DNA of 41,138 nt from an uncultured Eubacteriales bacterium (GCA_900547745.1 URHT01000015.1:1-41138), one strand, 5' to 3'; shown: positions 24,622 through 33,274, counted from the first letter of the stretch. Notes: a model not told the origin generated them from the letters alone. Numbers and translations are program-made.

Positions 24622-25548
24622 TTACAGGGCGGCGGCGCCGATGATGCCGGCCTCGTTGCCCAGCTGCGCCGCCTGAATGACGGGCTGGGGCCGCGCATCA
24701 CCGCCGAAGCAGTTGGCGGCCACATAGCGTCGGACGGGGGCCAGCAGGCGCTCCCCCTGACGGCTGATCCCGCCGCCGATGAGCACCATCTCCGGCGACA
24801 GGATGTTCACCAGATTCGTGATGCCGGCGGCCACATAGACGTAGTACCGCTCCAGCACCGCCTGCGCGGCGGCGTCCCCGGCATCGGCGGCGTCGAACAC
24901 GTCCCGACCCGTCAGGTCGGGGTACCGGTTCAGCAGGGACGCCGGATGGGCGGCCGCGGCCGCCTTGCCCTGCCGGATCAGCGCCGTGGCGGAGGCATAG
25001 GCCTCCCAGCAGCCCCGGCGGCCGCAGGTGCAGGGCTCGCCGTCCAGCACCAGAATGCTGTGGCCCACCTCGCCTCCGGCGCCGCCCAGCCCGGACACGA
25101 TCTTCCCGTCCACGATGACGCCGCCGCCCACGCCGGTGCCCAGCGTCACCAGCACCATGCTGCGGCAGTCCACGGCGGCGCCGGCCACCACCTCCGCCAG
25201 CGCGGCGCAGTTGGCGTCGTTGCTCAGGCGGGCGGGCAGAGCGAAGTGCTTTGTCAGCATGGCGCACACCGGCACATCGAACCAGTTGAGGTTGTAGGCG
25301 CACACCACCACGCCCCGTGCCGGGTCGCAGGTACCGGGCGCGCCCACGCCGATGGAGACGCAGTCCCCGGCGGTGAGGCCCGCCTTGTCCAGCGCCAGCT
25401 CCGCGGCGCGGCACATGTCAGCCACCACCTGCTCCGCCGGGCGGTGCGCGCCGGCAGGCAGACTGGCCTCCGCCACGATTTGGTGGCGGTCATCCACCAC
25501 GCCCACGGCGATGTTGGTGCCGCCCAGATCAATGCCGATGCGATACAT
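24622..25548 (-). CDS. ROK-family sugar kinase (glucokinase-like)
   Basis: A 308-residue cytoplasmic kinase that phosphorylates glucose or an N-acyl amino sugar with ATP. The phosphate-binding motif is GIDLGGTNIAVGVVD (from residue 4). The sugar-binding EVGH and the zinc motif CTCGRRGCWEAYAS (~168-182) are intact, and TLGTGVGGG precedes them. There is no N-terminal helix-turn-helix, so it is a kinase and not a ROK repressor. The start at 25548 follows AAAGGGAG. It follows a Gfo/Idh gene by 80 bases on the same strand and could share its transcript. The exact sugar cannot be told. Confidence 0.93.
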   Translation of the reverse strand: MYRIGIDLGGTNIAVGVVDDRHQIVAEASLPAGAHRPAEQVVADMCRAAELALDKAGLTAGDCVSIGVGAPGTCDPARGVVVCAYNLNWFDVPVCAMLTKHFALPARLSNDANCAALAEVVAGAAVDCRSMVLVTLGTGVGGGVIVDGKIVSGLGGAGGEVGHSILVLDGEPCTCGRRGCWEAYASATALIRQGKAAAAAHPASLLNRYPDLTGRDVFDAADAGDAAAQAVLERYYVYVAAGITNLVNILSPEMVLIGGGISRQGERLLAPVRRYVAANCFGGDARPQPVIQAAQLGNEAGIIGAAAL

Positions 25549-25628
25549 ACGGATACTCCCTTTCCTCGTGTGTGATAGCGGAAAAACAGCGGGGCAGGCA
25601 GACCGCCCGCCCCGCACAGATACGCAGC

Positions 25629-26663
25629 TCAGAAGTGGGTGACGAAATCGCTGTTCACCGCCACCGTGCGGCTGATGTTGGAGGAGTTGATGCTGGCGAA
25701 GATGGTACGCATCACCGTCAGCGCCTCCCGGCCGGAGACCTCCGGCTCACGGTCATGCACCAGCGCGTCCACGAACTCGTCGATAACGCCGGTGCCGTTG
25801 TGGGGCACGTCCAGATTGTAGCTGGTGCGGTTGCCCTCCATATCGCTGACGATGATGGGGGAGGACGGCTCGCTGTAAATGAGCATGATGCCCTTGGTGC
25901 CGTACAGGCAGGTGGACTGGCACTCGTGGCCGTAAATCGTCCAGCTGGCCGCCATGGTGCCCAGCGCGCCGCCGGACATCCGCAGGATGCACAGGGCGTT
26001 GTCGTCCACGCCGATGAGCTGGCCCTCGTTGTCGCGCTTGTTCAGCGTCACCACCTTCGCGGTGGTCTCAATGACCTTCTGGCCCAGCAGGTACTGGATC
26101 AGATCTACCTTGTGGATGCCCATGTCGGACAGGGCGCCCAGCGCCGCCTTGTTCTTGTCGAAGAACCATGTGCCCTCGTCCACAGACCAGCCCTCGGGGC
26201 CGGCGTTGCCCAGCACGGCGCGGAACGTGATAACGTCGCCGATAACGCCGCGATCCAGCAGCTGCTTGGCCCGGCGGTGCACCGGGTCGAAGCGCATATT
26301 GTGGCCGATCATCAGGTGCTTGCCGTTGCGCTCGGCGGCGGCCACCATGGATTCGCACTCCGCCAGCGTGACGGCCATGGGCTTTTCGCACAGCACATGC
26401 TTGCCGGCGTACAGCGCCGCCGTGGAGATCTCCGCGTGGCTGCGGTTCTCCACGCAGATGGACACCGCGTCGATGTCATTGCGGTTCAGCAGGTCAAAAT
26501 AGCTGTCGCATACGTCGCCGCCGTACTTGGCGGCCATCTCCTCTGCACGGGCCCGGTTCTTGTCATAATAGGCCACGACCTCTGCATGGGGGTTGGCTGC
26601 ATACTCGGGCAGATGGCGCACCTGCGCGATCTTGCCGCAGCCGATGATACCAACTCGAATCAT
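25629..26663 (-). CDS. Gfo/Idh/MocA-family oxidoreductase
   Basis: A 344-residue NAD(P)-dependent dehydrogenase for a sugar, inositol or similar. The N-terminal Rossmann fold starts GIIGCGKIAQ. The catalytic Lys lies in the conserved CEKPMA near residue 91, and DMGIHKVDL near 183 is the usual substrate-site DxxxH pattern. No signal peptide. The start at 26663 follows AGAGGAGGAG. It precedes the ROK kinase, so both may act on one carbohydrate. The family is broad, and the substrate is not predictable. Confidence 0.92.
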   Translation of the reverse strand: MIRVGIIGCGKIAQVRHLPEYAANPHAEVVAYYDKNRARAEEMAAKYGGDVCDSYFDLLNRNDIDAVSICVENRSHAEISTAALYAGKHVLCEKPMAVTLAECESMVAAAERNGKHLMIGHNMRFDPVHRRAKQLLDRGVIGDVITFRAVLGNAGPEGWSVDEGTWFFDKNKAALGALSDMGIHKVDLIQYLLGQKVIETTAKVVTLNKRDNEGQLIGVDDNALCILRMSGGALGTMAASWTIYGHECQSTCLYGTKGIMLIYSEPSSPIIVSDMEGNRTSYNLDVPHNGTGVIDEFVDALVHDREPEVSGREALTVMRTIFASINSSNISRTVAVNSDFVTHF

Positions 26664-26680
26664 AGAAAAGCTCCTCCTCT

Positions 26681-26699
26681 ACCATTGTCGACTGATGGT
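26681..26699 (-). promoter_or_regulatory. Possible operator dyad before the Gfo/Idh gene
   Basis: ACCAT, nine bases, ATGGT, between the predicted -10 and the start codon. The nine-base centre contains GTCGAC. It is short and may be chance. Confidence 0.3.
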
Positions 26700-26716
26700 G
26701 CTCTATTCTCGTTTAA

Positions 26717-26745
26717 ATTATAACAAATTCAAGGGCGGGTGAAAA
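26717..26745 (-). promoter_or_regulatory. Candidate sigma-A promoter of the Gfo/Idh-ROK pair
   Basis: On the minus strand TTTTCA (26740-26745), 17 bases, perfect TATAAT (26717-26722). The -35 is weak. Confidence 0.55.
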
Positions 26746-26772
26746 GCCTTTTTTTCAGGATTCTGAGAAAAT

Positions 26773-27345
26773 TTACCGCAGACGCAGGGCTGTGGTCAGG
26801 GCGCAGCCCCTCTCCCGGATGTGGTCAAGCACCACGCCCTCCGGCAGCGCCAGCCGGCTTAGGGTCAGCAGAGGCCCCCTGCCTGTCAGCTTGAACAGCG
26901 CCTCCTTGGCGGTCCAGATCTCCCAGAAGCGGGCGCAGTCGCCGTCGTCGCCTACGCGGATATAGGCCATCTCGGCCTCGGAGCAGACCCGCCGCATGAA
27001 CTTTTCATCGGCGCTGCGGACGACCTCCACATCCACGCCCACCGGCACATCGGCGGCGGCGCAGATGGCATAGGGCCCGGAGTGGCTGACAGAGACGTAC
27101 ACGCCCTCGGCGTCCGCGGCGGGCTTGCCGGTGTCGTCCCAACGCAGGGGAACGTTATCCTCGCCGCAGCCAAGACGCTCAGCCAGTGCGCGGCGCGCCA
27201 GCAGCTCGCCGGCCACAGTGCGCCTGCGGTCATCCTCGCCGGCAATGTCGCTGACGCGGCGGCGGCGCGTCTCATCCATCATGGCCACGGTGCGGGCCAT
27301 CGTTTCCTCATCCAGCTGGCGGATATCATACCAAAGCAGTTCCAT
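26773..27345 (-). CDS. 4'-Phosphopantetheinyl transferase, Sfp type
   Basis: A 190-residue enzyme that moves phosphopantetheine from CoA to a Ser of a carrier protein. The Mg-binding GVDVE (~103) and the WTAKEALFK (~145) motif are intact, and SVSHSG precedes them. The start at 27345 follows GGGGAGG at 8 bases. Sfp-type enzymes often serve polyketide or peptide synthetases, but none is in the window. It may serve fatty-acid carrier protein if AcpS is missing, which cannot be judged here. It is divergent from the GNAT-like gene, and no clear terminator follows it. Confidence 0.9.
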   Translation of the reverse strand: MELLWYDIRQLDEETMARTVAMMDETRRRRVSDIAGEDDRRRTVAGELLARRALAERLGCGEDNVPLRWDDTGKPAADAEGVYVSVSHSGPYAICAAADVPVGVDVEVVRSADEKFMRRVCSEAEMAYIRVGDDGDCARFWEIWTAKEALFKLTGRGPLLTLSRLALPEGVVLDHIRERGCALTTALRLR

Positions 27346-27384
27346 CTCTCCCAGTCCTCCCCGGTCATTTTATTTTCTGAGGTG

Positions 27385-27413
27385 AGTATAGCACATCGGC
27401 GCACAGGATGCCA
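27385..27413 (-). promoter_or_regulatory. Candidate promoter of the phosphopantetheinyl transferase gene
   Basis: On the minus strand TGGCAT (27408-27413), 17 bases, extended -10 TGCTATACT (hexamer 27385-27390). Confidence 0.5.
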
Positions 27414-27426
27414 GCATTTTATGCGC

Positions 27427-27455
27427 TTGCTTTTCGGAAGGGAAAGGCGTAAACT
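27427..27455 (+). promoter_or_regulatory. Sigma-A promoter of the GNAT-like gene
   Basis: TTGCTT (27427-27432), 17 bases, TAAACT (27450-27455). The start codon is 37 bases further. Confidence 0.6.
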
Positions 27456-27491
27456 GTTGCCGTGTAAAGTTTTTATGTAGGAGAAACAACA

Positions 27492-28670
27492 ATGGTTTCT
27501 ATTGTAGAAGTGACAACAAAGGCGCAGCTGCGCCGCTTTGTGGATTATCCCAACCAGCTGTACAAGGATGTGCCGCAGTTCGTGCCGGCCACCTATGGCG
27601 ATGATCTGGCGGACTGGGACCGCAGCAAAAACCCGGCTTTTTCCTACTGCGATGCCCGCTGTTGGCTGGCGGAGCGGGACGGGGAGATCGTGGGGCGCAT
27701 CGGCGCCATCCGCAGCCGCAAGGCCAATGAGAAGTGGGGCGTCAACAGGATGCGGTTCACCCAGACGGACTTCATCGACGATCCGGAGGTGTCCGCCGCC
27801 CTGTTCGCCGTGGTGGAGGATTGGGCCAGAGAGCTGGGCTGCGCGGCGGTTCATGGGCCGCTGGGCTTTACCGACATGGATCGGGAGGGTATGCTGGTGG
27901 AGGGCTTCGACCGCCGGAGCTGCTTTTTTACCTATTATAATTATCCCTACTATATCGACCACATGACGGCCCTGGGCTATGTGAAGGATGTGGACTGGAT
28001 CGAGGAGCTGATCACCGTTCCCACGGACGAGAAGATCATCCGGCGGTGGGAAAAGCTGTCGGATTTCGTGCTCAAGCGCAACAACCTGCATATCGTGGAG
28101 CCGAAAAACCGGCTGGCGTATCTGCCGCTGCTGAAACCGTTTTTCGATCTGGTGAACGTGGCCTACGCCCCGCTGTACGGCACGGTGGAGCTGACGGAGC
28201 AGCAGATCAAGAAGTATTCGTCCAAGTTCGCGCCCCTCATCAACCCCAACACCACCTGCTTCGTCATGGACAAGAATGACCGGATGATCGCCTTCGGCGT
28301 GGGCGCGCCCAGTCTGGCCACCGCCCTGCAGAAGCACCGGGGCCGCCTGTTCCCCACCGGCTGGATCGACGTGCTGAAGGCGTTCCGGAAGAACGACACG
28401 GTGGATCTGCTGCTCATCGCCGTCCACCCGGACTATCAGGCCCGGGGCGTCAACGCCATTATCCTCAGCAAGGCCATGAAGGGGTGTCTGAAAATGGGCA
28501 TCAAGGAGGCGGAGACGGGACCCATGCTGGAGCTGAACGACAAGGTGCAGTCCCAGTGGAAGGATTTCCAGACGGAGCAGCACAAGCGCCGCCGCTGCTT
28601 TATCAAGGAGCTGACCCCCGTCGCCGGAGAGCCGGAGGAAGCGGACGCGCCCGCCGGCGCCGCCGTATAA
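27492..28670 (+). CDS. GNAT-superfamily-like protein (YghO-like)
   Basis: A 392-residue cytoplasmic protein. The opening (VTTKAQLRRFVDYPNQLYKDVPQFVPA) and the following AERDGEIVGRIGAI resemble the YghO-type group of GNAT-related proteins. A second acyltransferase-like half ends with LLIAVHPDYQARGVNAIIL, which recalls the acetyl-CoA-binding V-x-x-x-x-R-G-x-G/A motif, though one Gly is Val. The reaction and substrate are unknown. The C-terminal ~15 residues are an Ala/Pro/Glu-rich tail. The start follows GTAGGAGAAAC. It is a single-gene unit with its own promoter and a bidirectional terminator. Confidence 0.8.
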   Translation: MVSIVEVTTKAQLRRFVDYPNQLYKDVPQFVPATYGDDLADWDRSKNPAFSYCDARCWLAERDGEIVGRIGAIRSRKANEKWGVNRMRFTQTDFIDDPEVSAALFAVVEDWARELGCAAVHGPLGFTDMDREGMLVEGFDRRSCFFTYYNYPYYIDHMTALGYVKDVDWIEELITVPTDEKIIRRWEKLSDFVLKRNNLHIVEPKNRLAYLPLLKPFFDLVNVAYAPLYGTVELTEQQIKKYSSKFAPLINPNTTCFVMDKNDRMIAFGVGAPSLATALQKHRGRLFPTGWIDVLKAFRKNDTVDLLLIAVHPDYQARGVNAIILSKAMKGCLKMGIKEAETGPMLELNDKVQSQWKDFQTEQHKRRRCFIKELTPVAGEPEEADAPAGAAV

Positions 28671-28677
28671 ACGACAA

Positions 28678-28713
28678 AAAAGAGAACGCGGACAGCCGCC
28701 CGCGTTCTCTTTT
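28678..28713. terminator. Bidirectional terminator between the GNAT-like and M32 genes
   Basis: A 13-bp stem AAAAGAGAACGCG/CGCGTTCTCTTTT with a 10-base loop, between converging genes. Confidence 0.92.
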
Positions 28714-28720
28714 GCACTTT

Positions 28721-30220
28721 TTACAGGTCGTAGACCTCGGTGAACTTCTTCTCCAGATAGGCCACGTAGCAGTCCGGGTCGAACTTGCCGCAGACCGATT
28801 CAAACAGGGCCACGGGGTTCTTCATGCAGCCGTATTTCCAGATCTTCTCCTCCAGCCAGTTGTTGATGGGGGTCAGGTCGCCGCTGCGTACCACGGCGTC
28901 CACGTCCAGCACCTTGGACAGCTCCAGCAGGTACTGTGCGCCGTAAGCCGAGCCAATGGCGTAGGACGGGAAATAGCCGATGTTGCCGTTGGCCCAGTGG
29001 GAGTCCTGCAGCACGCCCTGCCGGTCATCGGGGACGTCGATGCCCAGATACTCCTTGTACAGCCGGTTCCACTCGGCGGGCAGGTCATGGGCGGTGAGGG
29101 TGCCGTCGAACATCCGCTTCTCCAGCTCGTAGCGCACCATGATGTGCAGGCAGTAGGTCAGCTCATCCGCCTCCGTGCGGATGAGAGACGGCTGGGACTT
29201 GTTGATCATGCGGTAGAAGGCGTCCTCCGTCACGTTGTCCAGACGGGGGGCGAAATGCTCCTTCAGCCACGGGTAGATGACGGAGCAGAACGCCCGGCTG
29301 CGGCCGATGACGTTCTCGTAGAAGCGGGACTGGCTCTCGTGGATGCCCATGGAGACACCGCTGCCCAGATTGCTGCGGGCCAGCTCCCGGCCGGTGTGCA
29401 GCTCGTACAGAGCATGGCCGCCCTCATGCACTACGGAGTACAGGGACGAGGCCACCATGTCGGCGTGGTAGTGGGTGGTGATGCGCACATCGTCACGGGA
29501 GAAGTTGATGGTGAAGGGATGCTCCGTCTCGCCGATGATGCAGTGGTTCCGGTCGATGCCCATGACATCCATGACGAAGTCGGAAAACTCCCGCTGGATG
29601 GGAATGGGGAAATCGGCGTGGAGCGGTGTGTCGTCCACCCGGCCGGCGTGGGCCGTGACCTTCTGGATCAGGGGCACCAGCTTCTGCCGCAGGGCGGCAA
29701 AAAACGTGTCGCAGGCGGCGGTGGTCAGCCCCCGCTCGTAGTTGTCCAGCAGCGTCTCGTAGGGGGCCTTGTCCGGCTCCCAGTACAGGGCGAAGCGCTT
29801 CAGCGTGTCGAACATCTCCTGCAGATACGGCTCGAACAGGGCGAAGTCGTTCGTCTCCTTGGCGGTCTGCCACACGTCATCGGCCTTGATGGACAGCCGC
29901 TGGTAGGCCACGAACTCCTCCTCCGGGATGCGGCGGGTGCGGTCGTAGTCCCGCCAGTACTCCTCCACCTTGCGGCGGGTGATCTCGTCCAGCTCCGTGC
30001 GGGCGGCCATCAGCGTCTCCAGTATCTCCACGGTGTCCGGCGCGGTGGTCAGCTGGTAGTCGATGCGGCTCAGCTCACCGGTGGTGTCGCCCCGGACGGC
30101 GGCGGCTCCCTTGGGCGCTGCGGTGACGCCGTCGTAGTACAAAAGGCCCATGGCGTGTTTCAGCGCAAAGCTGGTCTGTTCATAGCTTTTCAGCTTTTCC
30201 AGTGCTTCAGTAACGGTCAT
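28721..30220 (-). CDS. M32-family metallocarboxypeptidase (Taq type)
   Basis: A 499-residue zinc enzyme that removes C-terminal residues from peptides in the cytoplasm. The zinc motif HEGGHALYE (~265) is the HExxH variant of this family. The other family signatures are all present: DDVRITTHY, HESQSRFYEN, IRTEADELTY and GVLQDSHWANGNIGYFPSY. The length matches M32 (~500). The start at 30220 follows AGGAGGTACGAGC. It is a single-gene unit with an extended -10 promoter. The likely role is peptide turnover for amino acids. Confidence 0.95.
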   Translation of the reverse strand: MTVTEALEKLKSYEQTSFALKHAMGLLYYDGVTAAPKGAAAVRGDTTGELSRIDYQLTTAPDTVEILETLMAARTELDEITRRKVEEYWRDYDRTRRIPEEEFVAYQRLSIKADDVWQTAKETNDFALFEPYLQEMFDTLKRFALYWEPDKAPYETLLDNYERGLTTAACDTFFAALRQKLVPLIQKVTAHAGRVDDTPLHADFPIPIQREFSDFVMDVMGIDRNHCIIGETEHPFTINFSRDDVRITTHYHADMVASSLYSVVHEGGHALYELHTGRELARSNLGSGVSMGIHESQSRFYENVIGRSRAFCSVIYPWLKEHFAPRLDNVTEDAFYRMINKSQPSLIRTEADELTYCLHIMVRYELEKRMFDGTLTAHDLPAEWNRLYKEYLGIDVPDDRQGVLQDSHWANGNIGYFPSYAIGSAYGAQYLLELSKVLDVDAVVRSGDLTPINNWLEEKIWKYGCMKNPVALFESVCGKFDPDCYVAYLEKKFTEVYDL

Positions 30221-30249
30221 GCTCGTACCTCCTGTTTATAATGATAAGG

Positions 30250-30278
30250 ATTATACCATCCCCGGCAGAAAGACACAA
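30250..30278 (-). promoter_or_regulatory. Sigma-A promoter of the M32 gene
   Basis: On the minus strand TTGTGT (30273-30278), 17 bases, extended -10 TGGTATAAT (hexamer 30250-30255). Confidence 0.75.
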
Positions 30279-30305
30279 GCGGGCAAAATGTATACAAATT
30301 CTTAA

Positions 30306-30334
30306 TAGACGGCGGGGAGAAAACGTGATAAGAT
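30306..30334 (+). promoter_or_regulatory. Candidate promoter of the AI-2E-family gene
   Basis: TAGACG (30306-30311), 17 bases, extended -10 TGATAAGAT (hexamer 30329-30334). The -35 is weak. Confidence 0.5.
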
Positions 30335-30367
30335 AAAGGTAATATCTGTTGGAAAGGGCGAGTCGCC

Positions 30368-31510
30368 ATGGATCTGAACAAAAAGACAACACAGCGCATT
30401 ATGCTGCTTATCGCCTTTGCGGTGCTGCTGTTCTGGGGCCTGTACAACATCTCGGCCATCGGGAATGTGCTGTCCGGCCTGCTGTCCCTGCTGGCGCCGC
30501 TGCTTATCGGCGTATGCATTGCCTTCGTGCTGAACCTGATGATGGCGGGACTGGAGCGCCTGTGGGATCGGGCGCTGACCAAATGGAGCAGTCGCTGGAA
30601 CGCCAAGCTGAAGCGGCCTGTCTGCCTGACGCTGACCATGGTGCTGTTTCTGGGCATTATTTTCGCCATCTTCTTCATCCTCATCCCCCGGCTGGAGGAG
30701 GCGGGCGCCGCCATGGTGGCCAACACCCCCACCTATGTGGCCCAGATCCAGGCGTGGTGGGCGAACCTCAGTGATTTCGCGGCGCAGCACGGCGTGACCC
30801 TGCCGGAGCTGTCCCTCAACGCGGAGAACGTGCAGGACACCATCACCGGCTTCCTGCAGGAGAGGGGCGACAGCGTGGTGAACGCCACTCTGAACATCAC
30901 CACCTCCATCGTGGGGGCGCTGGTGAACTTCCTGCTAGCGCTGGTGTTCTCCCTGTATCTGCTGGCCCAGAAGGAGACGCTTATCGCCCAGTCCAAGCGG
31001 CTGCTGCGCCGCGCTCTGCCCCGGAAGGCTGCCGATAAGCTGCTGGAGCTTCTGAGTCTGACCAACAACGCCTTTTCCAGCTTCGTCACCGGACAAGTGA
31101 CGGAGGCCGTGATACTGGGAACGCTGTGCTGCCTGGGTATGCTGATCCTGCGGCTGCCCTACGCCCTGCCGGTGTCGGTCATCATCGCGGCGCTGTCGCT
31201 GATCCCCATCTTCGGTGCGTGGATCGGCGCGGCCACCGGTGCGTTTCTCATCGTGTTCCAAAGCCCCATCAAGGCCCTGACGTTCCTGATCTTCCTGCTG
31301 ATCCTGCAGCAGGTGGAGGGCAACCTCATCTACCCCCGGGTGGTGGGCAAGTCCGTTGGGCTGCCGGGCCTGTGGGTGCTGGCCGCCGTCACCATCGGCG
31401 GCGGCGCCTTCGGCGTGCTGGGTATGCTGCTGGGGGTGCCTGTGTGCTCCGTCATCTACACGCTGCTGCAGAATTTCGTCCGCACCGCGCCGGAGGAGCT
31501 GTCCCGGTAA
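30368..31510 (+). CDS. AI-2E-family membrane permease (PerM/YdbI-like)
   Basis: A 380-residue membrane protein with the family's layout. Two helices near residues 11-58, a third near 80-100, a soluble stretch (~105-175), then a group of four or five helices to the C-terminus. PIFGAWIGAATGAFLIVFQS and the later LQQVEGNLIYPRVVGKSVGLP are conserved family motifs. Some members export the signal AI-2 and others move ions or have no known substrate, so the role here is open. The start follows GGAAAGGGCGAG. It stands alone, with a promoter and terminator. Confidence 0.9.
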   Translation: MDLNKKTTQRIMLLIAFAVLLFWGLYNISAIGNVLSGLLSLLAPLLIGVCIAFVLNLMMAGLERLWDRALTKWSSRWNAKLKRPVCLTLTMVLFLGIIFAIFFILIPRLEEAGAAMVANTPTYVAQIQAWWANLSDFAAQHGVTLPELSLNAENVQDTITGFLQERGDSVVNATLNITTSIVGALVNFLLALVFSLYLLAQKETLIAQSKRLLRRALPRKAADKLLELLSLTNNAFSSFVTGQVTEAVILGTLCCLGMLILRLPYALPVSVIIAALSLIPIFGAWIGAATGAFLIVFQSPIKALTFLIFLLILQQVEGNLIYPRVVGKSVGLPGLWVLAAVTIGGGAFGVLGMLLGVPVCSVIYTLLQNFVRTAPEELSR

Positions 31511-31524
31511 ACCGTACATCCAGA

Positions 31525-31556
31525 AGCGCTCTGCCTTTGCGGCAGGGCGCTTTTTC
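31525..31556 (+). terminator. Terminator after the AI-2E-family gene
   Basis: An 11-bp stem AGCGCTCTGCC/GGCAGGGCGCT (one wobble pair) with a 5-base loop, then TTTTT. Confidence 0.9.
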
Positions 31557-31592
31557 GCGCCTGTTGTTCACAAATAATTAAAATAGCACCTA

Positions 31593-31621
31593 TTGACATT
31601 ATCTGGGGAGGGTGGTAAACT
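31593..31621 (+). promoter_or_regulatory. Sigma-A promoter of the hrcA chaperone operon
   Basis: Perfect TTGACA (31593-31598), 17 bases, extended -10 TGGTAAACT (hexamer 31616-31621). The CIRCE operator begins at the end of the -10, so bound HrcA would block RNA polymerase. Confidence 0.9.
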
Positions 31622-31658
31622 CCGTTTAGCACTCGAAAAGCAGGAGTGCTAAACGGAG
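31620..31658 (+). promoter_or_regulatory. CIRCE operator (HrcA binding site), extended palindrome
   Basis: The core TTAGCACTC (31626-31634), nine bases, GAGTGCTAA (31644-31652) is a perfect CIRCE element. The palindrome continues outward for six more pairs, giving 15-bp arms (31620-31634 and 31644-31658). The right arm contains the hrcA ribosome site GGAG. Confidence 0.97.
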
Positions 31659-31664
31659 AAAGCT

Positions 31665-32705
31665 ATGGAATTGACAGACCGCAAAAAGCAAATATTGAAG
31701 ATCGTGGTGGAAAGCTACATCAACACCGCCGAGCCGGTGGGCTCCAAGGCCATCGTGGAACAGATGCCCGGCAAGATCAGCTCCGCCACCATCCGCAACG
31801 AGCTGGCGGATCTGGTGGAGCTGGGCTATCTGGAGCAGCCCCACACCTCCGCGGGACGTGTGCCGTCCGCCAAGGGCTACCGGCTGTACGTCAACGAGCT
31901 GATGGAGCGCAAGGCTCTGTCGCCGGAGGAAACGGCCAAGATCAACAACGCGCTGTCGGGTCAGATGAAGCGGGTGGATCAGGTCGTCAGTCAGGCCGGA
32001 CAGATGGTGTCCAGCTTTGTGGGCTACCCCACCTACACCGTGGCCGATCACCGCACCGCCGCCACCGTGCAGCGATTTGAGCTGATCGCCGTGGACGAGG
32101 GCAGCTTCATCGCTGTGGTGATGCTGTCGGACAGCCGGGTCAAGAGCCAGCTGATGCGCTTGGAGCTGCCGGTGGACGCCGACACGCTGCCTCAGCTGAG
32201 CCACCTGCTGAACACACATTTTACCGGCGTGGGCACGGAGAAAATGAACGCCACGCTGATGAGCCTGTCCGAGCAGGTGTCCGGCCAGTGGTTCCTGCTT
32301 TTAAACCGCGTGACGGAATACGCCTGCACGCTGCTGGAGGAATCCCAGCACCAGCAGGTATTCACCAACGGCACCAGCCAGCTGCTGAAGTTCCCGGAGT
32401 TCCGGGACATCGACAAGGCCCACGAGCTCATGAGCTTTATGGTGGACAACAAGGAGGATCTTCCGGTGCCCCAGAGCGACGCACCCATGCAGATCCTCAT
32501 TGGCCCCGAAAATGTCAATGATGCGTTGAAAGAGAGCAGCGTGGTCATCGCCAGCTACGATATCGGCGACAGCATGCGCGGCCTTGTGGGTGTGGTAGGC
32601 CCCACCCGTATGGACTACGCCGCCGTGGCGGCAAGGCTCAGCTACTTTGCCGAGAGCCTGAGCCGTATGTTTGGTAAAAAACAGCTACCGGAGGATACAC
32701 AATGA
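31665..32705 (+). CDS. hrcA: Heat-inducible transcription repressor HrcA
   Basis: A 346-residue repressor that binds CIRCE and is kept active by GroEL. The winged helix covers ~1-75, with the signature EPVGSKAIVEQMPGKISSATIRNELADLVELGYLEQPHTSAGRVPS broken across residues 22-67. A GAF-like domain and the IGPENVNDALKESSVV motif follow. Length is standard. The start at 31665 follows CGGAGAAAGCT, inside the CIRCE palindrome. It is the first gene of the operon and its stop overlaps the grpE start (ATGA), so it represses its own transcript. Confidence 0.97.
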   Translation: MELTDRKKQILKIVVESYINTAEPVGSKAIVEQMPGKISSATIRNELADLVELGYLEQPHTSAGRVPSAKGYRLYVNELMERKALSPEETAKINNALSGQMKRVDQVVSQAGQMVSSFVGYPTYTVADHRTAATVQRFELIAVDEGSFIAVVMLSDSRVKSQLMRLELPVDADTLPQLSHLLNTHFTGVGTEKMNATLMSLSEQVSGQWFLLLNRVTEYACTLLEESQHQQVFTNGTSQLLKFPEFRDIDKAHELMSFMVDNKEDLPVPQSDAPMQILIGPENVNDALKESSVVIASYDIGDSMRGLVGVVGPTRMDYAAVAARLSYFAESLSRMFGKKQLPEDTQ

Positions 32706-33274
32706 GCGAAAAGAATAAGAAGGAACAGACCGCGCCTGCCGGGGATACGGCGGCGGAGGAGACGGCGGAGCAGACCGCCGCGCCCGCCGGGGAGGCGGCG
32801 CAGGAGGAGACGTTCACCGTTACCAAGTCCCAGATGGAGCAGATGGAGCAGCTGGCCAAGGTGCTGGCGGATGCCAACGACAAGTACCTCCGTCTGGCGG
32901 CGGAGTACGACAACTACCGCAAGCGCACCACCCGCGAGAAGGAGAACGTCTACGACACGGCCAAGGCCGACACCATCAAGCCGTTTCTGGCGGTGCTGGA
33001 CAATCTGGAGCGGGGTGTGCAGCAGTTTGAGGAGGGCGACGGCCACCGGCAGGGGCTGGAGATGATCTGCAAGCAGTTCATCGACGTGCTGGGCCAGATG
33101 GGCGTCACCGAGATCCCGGCGCTGGGTCAGCCCTTCGACCCGGAGAAGCACAACGCCGTGATGCACACGGAGGATGAGGCCGCCGGCGAGAACACCATCG
33201 TAGAGGTGTTCCAGAAGGGCTTCATGATCGGAGACAAAGTACTGCGCTTCGCCATGGTAAAAGTGGCGAACTGA
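32702..33274 (+). CDS. grpE: Nucleotide exchange factor GrpE
   Basis: A 190-residue co-chaperone that releases ADP from DnaK. Residues 1-~45 are an Ala/Glu/Thr-rich acidic tail. The long helix follows (EQLAKVLADANDKYLRLAAEYDNYRKRT), and the beta domain ends with VFQKGFMIGDKVLRFAMVKVAN, the GrpE signature. Translation is coupled to hrcA by the ATGA overlap. It is followed by a pspC-like gene after 13 bases instead of directly by dnaK. Confidence 0.96.
   Translation: MSEKNKKEQTAPAGDTAAEETAEQTAAPAGEAAQEETFTVTKSQMEQMEQLAKVLADANDKYLRLAAEYDNYRKRTTREKENVYDTAKADTIKPFLAVLDNLERGVQQFEEGDGHRQGLEMICKQFIDVLGQMGVTEIPALGQPFDPEKHNAVMHTEDEAAGENTIVEVFQKGFMIGDKVLRFAMVKVAN

Noticed and set aside
26773..27345. 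Phosphopantetheinyl transferase as a sign of a nearby polyketide or peptide synthetase cluster
   Set aside because: No carrier, adenylation or ketosynthase domain is present in the window.
30368..31510. Naming the AI-2E-family gene as the AI-2 exporter
   Set aside because: The family is functionally mixed, and no luxS or lsr genes are nearby.
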